DNA of 64,000 nt from the NCBI GenBank assembly GCA_021234155.1, contig JAJEKV010000537.1:62001-126000 (forward strand). Direction: 5' to 3'. Below the pieces are notes generated by a model. The model was not told where the DNA came from. It ran no database searches and saw only the letters and a list, made by a program, of their open reading frames with translations. The position numbers were made by a program, and so were the translations under genes. Of this stretch, positions 63,151 to 64,000 are shown piece by piece (positions within the stretch are counted from its first letter, which is position 1; the number at the start of each line of letters is the position of its first letter). The stretch comes from Isoetes taiwanensis. Lineage: Eukaryota; Streptophyta; Lycopodiopsida; Isoetales; Isoetaceae.

Positions 63151-64000
63151 CCTTGTGGTCAGGGCTATGGCGGAGAGCGGGGATATCCCCGATAACCTGT
63201 AATTGATTTGAAGCTCGACTTTAGAGTATAGTTTCAACATTTCATTCCATTAGAATCTAATTAGCATAAATACTTTCGGTGCATTTCTAATCGATTGCCA
63301 CAGTATTGTGTTTACCGTGGAAAATTTACTCGGATTCATGGAGCGGGTCATTTCTTCCGCATAGGGTTAAACTTGGAACAATTTAAGGGCACAATGGATC
63401 AAACTTGATTTTCGTGAAAGGTCGAGAGAGGATCGACTTTTGTGTTGCGGACTTTCATTTGAGTTGGATTTCATATTTAGCAAGCAGAGGAAGTAAACTA
63501 TTAAGGCTCTTGCTTTTGCATTGCTTGATTTATCTATCGCTTATGAGAAACACACGACTAATTATCCCTCTGCTTTCATTGCATTTAGATCAAAGCATCG
63601 AGCATGCAACATTTTTCCGAAATGTAGATTCGGTGTTTGTCCGGTGCCCGTAGATTCGAACTCAATAGCACAAAAAAGGTGATATTTTTCGCTTCCATTC
63701 TTTATATCAACTATTTGAGTGGCTTTTTTTGGATGCGTTGTGTTGTTCTCAAATCATGCCTTTGAGCTGTAGTTTATCCTATGCATATCATTTCTTCAAT
63801 CCGGCGGATCCGCATCCAAAGACATCCGGACCCGCCAGCCATTTACATGCTCGTTTTTATTACTTGGGCGATTCTTTGTTCTTCACACGATGTCCGTAGA
63901 AGGAGCAGGGGCAGGGCCCCATTTTTTTCCTCCGTGGGCTTGCAAGCAATGTGGATTGGGGCCGATTTGGTCTAAAAAGTAGCCGGTTTGTGTGGAATCC
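63151..64000. other. No gene recognised to the right edge
   Basis: Open frames at 63.41-63.65 and 63.78-63.98 kb show no recognisable domain. Confidence 0.35.

Overview
The window looks like nuclear DNA of a land plant outside the flowering plants (a fern or other seedless plant, or a gymnosperm). It is AT-rich, repeat-dominated and full of (TA)n tracts, with broken intron-bearing gene pieces and a Ty3/gypsy-type gag fragment at the left edge. The best lineage clue is a set of exons at about 57.66-58.82 kb that read as a plastid flavodiiron protein (FLV). That family is known from cyanobacteria, algae, bryophytes, ferns and gymnosperms, and is absent from angiosperms.

The main content is an intron-bearing retroelement with a Penelope/TERT-like reverse transcriptase (RT). 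Family 1 lies on the minus strand as three head-to-tail copies: 3.04-7.45 kb (3' truncated), 9.18-16.21 kb and 16.25-23.28 kb. In coding order each full copy holds a 225-residue ORF, a short exon, a ~540-residue exon of unknown function and an RT exon. The RT shows LPYMLGIFKAHK...RWIT, VADVTKCYENIP, KGIPMG and YMDD motifs. I see no recognisable endonuclease. Family 2 is a diverged relative on the plus strand (33.79-38.23 and 38.34-42.45 kb) that keeps the 5' ORFs but has lost the RT.

Elements of both families start and end in (TA)n. Several unrelated repeats end in ACTTGTATATATA, and almost every (TA)n tract is a junction between two repeats, so (TA)n looks like the target or priming site.

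Region by region: 0-0.3 kb gag fragment; 0.3-3.0 kb no gene seen; 3.0-7.4 kb copy 1; 7.4-9.15 kb tandem repeats, a tRNA-derived SINE head and a TTCTAGAA satellite; 9.2-23.3 kb copies 2 and 3; 23.3-23.75 kb MITE and GGGGCTTTTAATC repeats; 23.75-25.7 kb an unidentified, probably genic tract; 27.3-27.7 kb repeats; 29.07-29.57 kb a PRP40-like WW-domain pseudogene; 32.3-33.5 kb minisatellite and GATA repeats; 33.8-42.45 kb family 2; 42.55-42.81 kb a 257-bp perfect palindrome; 43.2-45.4 kb an unidentified gene-like tract; 47.4-51.75 kb repeats; 55.4-59 kb a gene region with the FLV exons; 62-63.2 kb repeats.

Caution on sequence quality: differences between element copies cluster at CAG/CTG (CHG) trinucleotides, and the FLV frameshifts fall in homopolymers. 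Both patterns suggest long-read consensus errors, probably linked to CHG methylation. Many 'broken' ORFs may therefore be intact in the organism.
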